Positions 12,799-15,090 of a DNA stretch of 15,090 nucleotides are shown in pieces (position 1 is the first letter of the stretch; every line of letters starts with the position of its first letter). Location of the stretch: NCBI GenBank assembly GCA_964529745.1, contig CAZGZR010000062.1, forward strand, positions 1-15,090, in the 5' to 3' direction. The position numbers and the translations under genes are program-made. Under the pieces are notes generated by a model, which was given only the letters and a program-made list of their open reading frames with translations, did not search any database and was not told the origin of the DNA. This stretch comes from RBG-16-57-9 sp964529745. Its GTDB lineage: Archaea; Thermoproteota; Bathyarchaeia; TCS64.

Positions 12799-12808
12799 AA
12801 TTATAAAG
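12799..12808 (-). promoter_or_regulatory. TATA-like box for the YbjQ-like gene
   Basis: CTTTATAATT on the minus strand is centred about 30 bases upstream of ATG 12773, predicting a leaderless message. It sits in the gap after the M14 stop. Confidence 0.5.
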
Positions 12809-12819
12809 TTGTTGAAAGG

Positions 12820-15090
12820 CTAGCCCACGAGGGCGTTGAAGAAGACCTTGAACGTGGCGTCTGTCAGCGCCCTTATCTGGGGTGCGAACCCGTACAGCAC
12901 CACGCTTCCTTCACCCATCTTGGCGTCGATGAGCGCCGCCTTCCTAGCCAAGTGCTTCTCGCCGATGAGCCACCCGCTCTTCATCATGTTTTCCTCGGGG
13001 TAGGTGATCACGGTGCGGTAGTTCTCGTTCCAGTGGCCTCCCTTGACCGTGTAGGCGTGATTCCCCCTTAACAGTATCAGGCCCTCCTCTGGCATCCCGT
13101 ACCCCAGTGGATGGGTATTGTCGATGTCAACTCTTATGGTGGAGCCTGGGCAGTGGAACTCCTCTGGTTTTAATTCCTTCACCGTATTCCTCACGGGCAC
13201 GTCCAGTTTCTCGATGGCGAACTCACACGACTCATAGAGGGCCAGCAACCTGCCGCCCTTCTCCACGAACTCCTTCACCTTCTCCACGCCCTCCTCGCCT
13301 ATGCCTGTCTTGTACTCTGAGGGTAGCACGGGCACCGTGAGCGCACCCTTGAACCGTTTCTCGTACCACTCCTCGACGCCATCACCCGTGATGAGGGCGG
13401 GCGGGTCGCTGGGTAGTATGAGCACGTCGAAGCCCTCCAGCCCCTCCTTGACCTCCTTGTCCATCACGGTGGTGTACTCGAAACCGTACTGCTCCAGGAG
13501 CCAGCGGGTCCAGCCCTCGTCCATGTTACCGCCCCAGTACCTCTGGTACATCGCGATCCTAAGCGGCTTAATCGGGCCATGGCTGAACCCGGGCTCCTCC
13601 TTGAGCCCATGGAACCTCAGATGAGCCTCGTCGGCGACCTCCTTGAGCTTGGGCTCCACGCCACTCTCCTTAGGAACGTAGAAGGCCCCCGGCGGTAGAG
13701 TCGCTTCGCCTAGGTCAACCGCCTCGTGTACCCTGTGGACCTCGACGCCCTCCCTCGACAGCAGGTTCACCGCCTTGAAGCTGTCGTTCACCCTCCCGTC
13801 CAAGACGTACCCGATCTTGGAGTCTTCGACGACGCCCTCAGGCATACATACCTCCTTAAGCTCCCTGAAGGCTCCTTCAGGGAGAGCCTCCGCCTCGACA
13901 ACGTCCACGCCTTTGAACTCGGCCATGGTCTGGGTGGCGAAGTCGTAGTTCATCATGGGGGCCCCGTCCTGAGACCTGACCCAGAGGTTATCCCTGTAAT
14001 GGGTGCGGCTGAGAAGGCTGATTAGGAAGGGCCGAGCCGTCTGCCCCGCGAAAACGACGAAGGTCCCCTCGGGGTAGGTGACGCCGCCCACCGTCACAGG
14101 CGATTCGGCCACGTACACCTCGATGCTCATGTCCATTAGGGTCCTCAGGAGCCTGTGAGCCGTGTTCGGATCCCATTGGCCTGGCGGAAAGAGGAAAGCG
14201 TAAGGCGCTTCGGCCCCGCCTTTCTCGATGCTTCTCACCGCCTTCCCGTACATGTTCCTCAGGATCATCTCACGGTTGTTGGCAGCCACCTCCAGCGTGG
14301 CCATGGCCGCCGCCAGCTGGCCCTTAAGTATGTCCCCGAGGCGCCACCAGCCTCCCCTCCAAGGGTCGTTGAAGTTCACAGATGCACGGTACTCCGGGCG
14401 ACCCCGCGGATGAGGCTGAAGCTGGTGATAATGAACATAGACCGGCGTCGCGACCTTGACGCTTGCCGACTCGGTGAACATCCCGCATATCCCGAACCAC
14501 GGGAACACTAGGCTGAACCCGGGCATGAAGTCCGCGGGGAAAACCGCCGCCTGCTCGACGCCGCTAATACCCTCGGACGCCATCCGTATCGCCATCTGTG
14601 CCCCGTAGTGCTTCTGCTCCGTCCACACCATTGGGTCCGCCACCTCGTTCACCGGGTTACTGTTGGGTGGAACGAAGAAACGCGACCCGTAGAACCCCAT
14701 CTGGTGAAAATCGACGTATGCCTGGGGGAACCACTCCTTGAGAAGCACCCTGTTCATGATCCGGGTCTCCACCTGGGTTAGCGTCAGCGCGTCCCTGTTG
14801 TTGTCGTGACCAACGTACTCGTGGTAGAGCCACGGTAGCCCGCATCCCTCGTACTCTGTGCCCAGCCACTCGTTGTACCAGTCCACCGTCATTATCTGCC
14901 CGTCTGGGTTGGCGCATGGGAAGAGCAGCAGCACCACGTTCTCCCTGATGCGCTGAGTGAGCTCGTCTTCACCGGTAGCCAACCTGTACGCCAAGTCCGA
15001 CGCGCCCTGGGTGCCGCCTACCTCGGAGGCGTGGATGCTCATGGTCATCGCCACCACCGCCCTGCCTTCGGTCAAGAGCCCATCAACCTG
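12820..15090 (-). CDS. M14-family zinc carboxypeptidase-like protein with GATase-like C-terminal domain (5' partial)
   Basis: The frame is open to the window edge, so the N-terminus (any signal peptide and the first part of the peptidase domain) is missing; 756 residues are visible. The M14 zinc site is present: His20 and Glu23 in MSIHASEVGG, CANPDG and NNRDA of the substrate pocket, DFHQMG (third zinc ligand), and FTESAS, which fits the catalytic-glutamate strand TxE. The middle region (about 200-500) is helical/beta with no motif I recognise. From about residue 510 (LRIAMYQRYWGG) to the end lies an alpha/beta domain like the class I glutamine-amidotransferase-like fold (DVLILPSDPP, VEKGGRLLALYES), often attached to large M14 proteins. 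A role in peptide or cell-surface protein breakdown is likely, perhaps outside the cell if a signal peptide exists upstream. Activity is not proven. Confidence 0.88.
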   Translation of the reverse strand, partial: QVDGLLTEGRAVVAMTMSIHASEVGGTQGASDLAYRLATGEDELTQRIRENVVLLLFPCANPDGQIMTVDWYNEWLGTEYEGCGLPWLYHEYVGHDNNRDALTLTQVETRIMNRVLLKEWFPQAYVDFHQMGFYGSRFFVPPNSNPVNEVADPMVWTEQKHYGAQMAIRMASEGISGVEQAAVFPADFMPGFSLVFPWFGICGMFTESASVKVATPVYVHYHQLQPHPRGRPEYRASVNFNDPWRGGWWRLGDILKGQLAAAMATLEVAANNREMILRNMYGKAVRSIEKGGAEAPYAFLFPPGQWDPNTAHRLLRTLMDMSIEVYVAESPVTVGGVTYPEGTFVVFAGQTARPFLISLLSRTHYRDNLWVRSQDGAPMMNYDFATQTMAEFKGVDVVEAEALPEGAFRELKEVCMPEGVVEDSKIGYVLDGRVNDSFKAVNLLSREGVEVHRVHEAVDLGEATLPPGAFYVPKESGVEPKLKEVADEAHLRFHGLKEEPGFSHGPIKPLRIAMYQRYWGGNMDEGWTRWLLEQYGFEYTTVMDKEVKEGLEGFDVLILPSDPPALITGDGVEEWYEKRFKGALTVPVLPSEYKTGIGEEGVEKVKEFVEKGGRLLALYESCEFAIEKLDVPVRNTVKELKPEEFHCPGSTIRVDIDNTHPLGYGMPEEGLILLRGNHAYTVKGGHWNENYRTVITYPEENMMKSGWLIGEKHLARKAALIDAKMGEGSVVLYGFAPQIRALTDATFKVFFNALVG

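Noticed and set aside
1..15090. CRISPR arrays, insertion sequences, defence or phage genes
   Set aside because: No regularly spaced repeats, transposase or integrase motifs, or phage proteins were seen on either strand. The gene content is metabolic.

Overview
The window reads as a chromosomal segment of an anaerobic archaeon, probably of the TACK/Thermoproteota group. This rests on ferredoxin-linked 2-oxoacid oxidation, a HypC hydrogenase-maturation protein, an archaeal FilR1-type winged-helix regulator, ATA/AGG-rich codon use, and TATA-like boxes about 27-34 nt upstream of many start codons, which implies leaderless or short-leader mRNAs. A Bathyarchaeia-like proteolytic or amino-acid-fermenting organism would fit, but the lineage is inference. 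Both edges cut genes. No rRNA, tRNA, CRISPR array, IS element or phage gene was recognised. No gene-free stretch exceeds about 130 bases.

Left part (+ strand, 2-1783): the end of a KorB-type 2-oxoacid:ferredoxin oxidoreductase beta subunit, then its gamma subunit and a Nudix hydrolase, spaced by only 1-2 nt. KorB carries an extra segment of about 65 residues that resembles a RAM/ACT ligand-binding domain. Next (1914-5683) comes a two-gene hyuA-hyuB unit (ATP-dependent hydantoinase/5-oxoprolinase family). Both genes start at TTG behind strong Shine-Dalgarno sites and overlap by 4 nt. A convergent MFS transporter follows.

Middle (6900-10142): an orphan hypC diverges from the MFS gene. Its tail overlaps a convergent GNAT acetyltransferase. 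Then come a class I inorganic pyrophosphatase, an alpha/beta hydrolase and a FilR1-like regulator, each with its own promoter.

Right part: an M19 dipeptidase on the minus strand is interrupted near its C-terminus by an apparent one-base frameshift, with the conserved tail intact in another frame. A divergent redox operon encodes a glutaredoxin and a ferredoxin:thioredoxin reductase catalytic subunit fused to rubredoxin. After it lie a zinc-ribbon YbjQ-like protein and a large M14 zinc carboxypeptidase-like protein that runs off the right edge.

Together the genes suggest peptide and amino-acid breakdown (M14 and M19 peptidases, Hyu ring opening), oxidation of 2-oxoacids to reduced ferredoxin (Kor), use of ferredoxin electrons for hydrogenase and thiol-disulfide control (HypC, FTR/glutaredoxin), and pyrophosphate removal (Ppa). 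The links between the units are inferred from co-location only.
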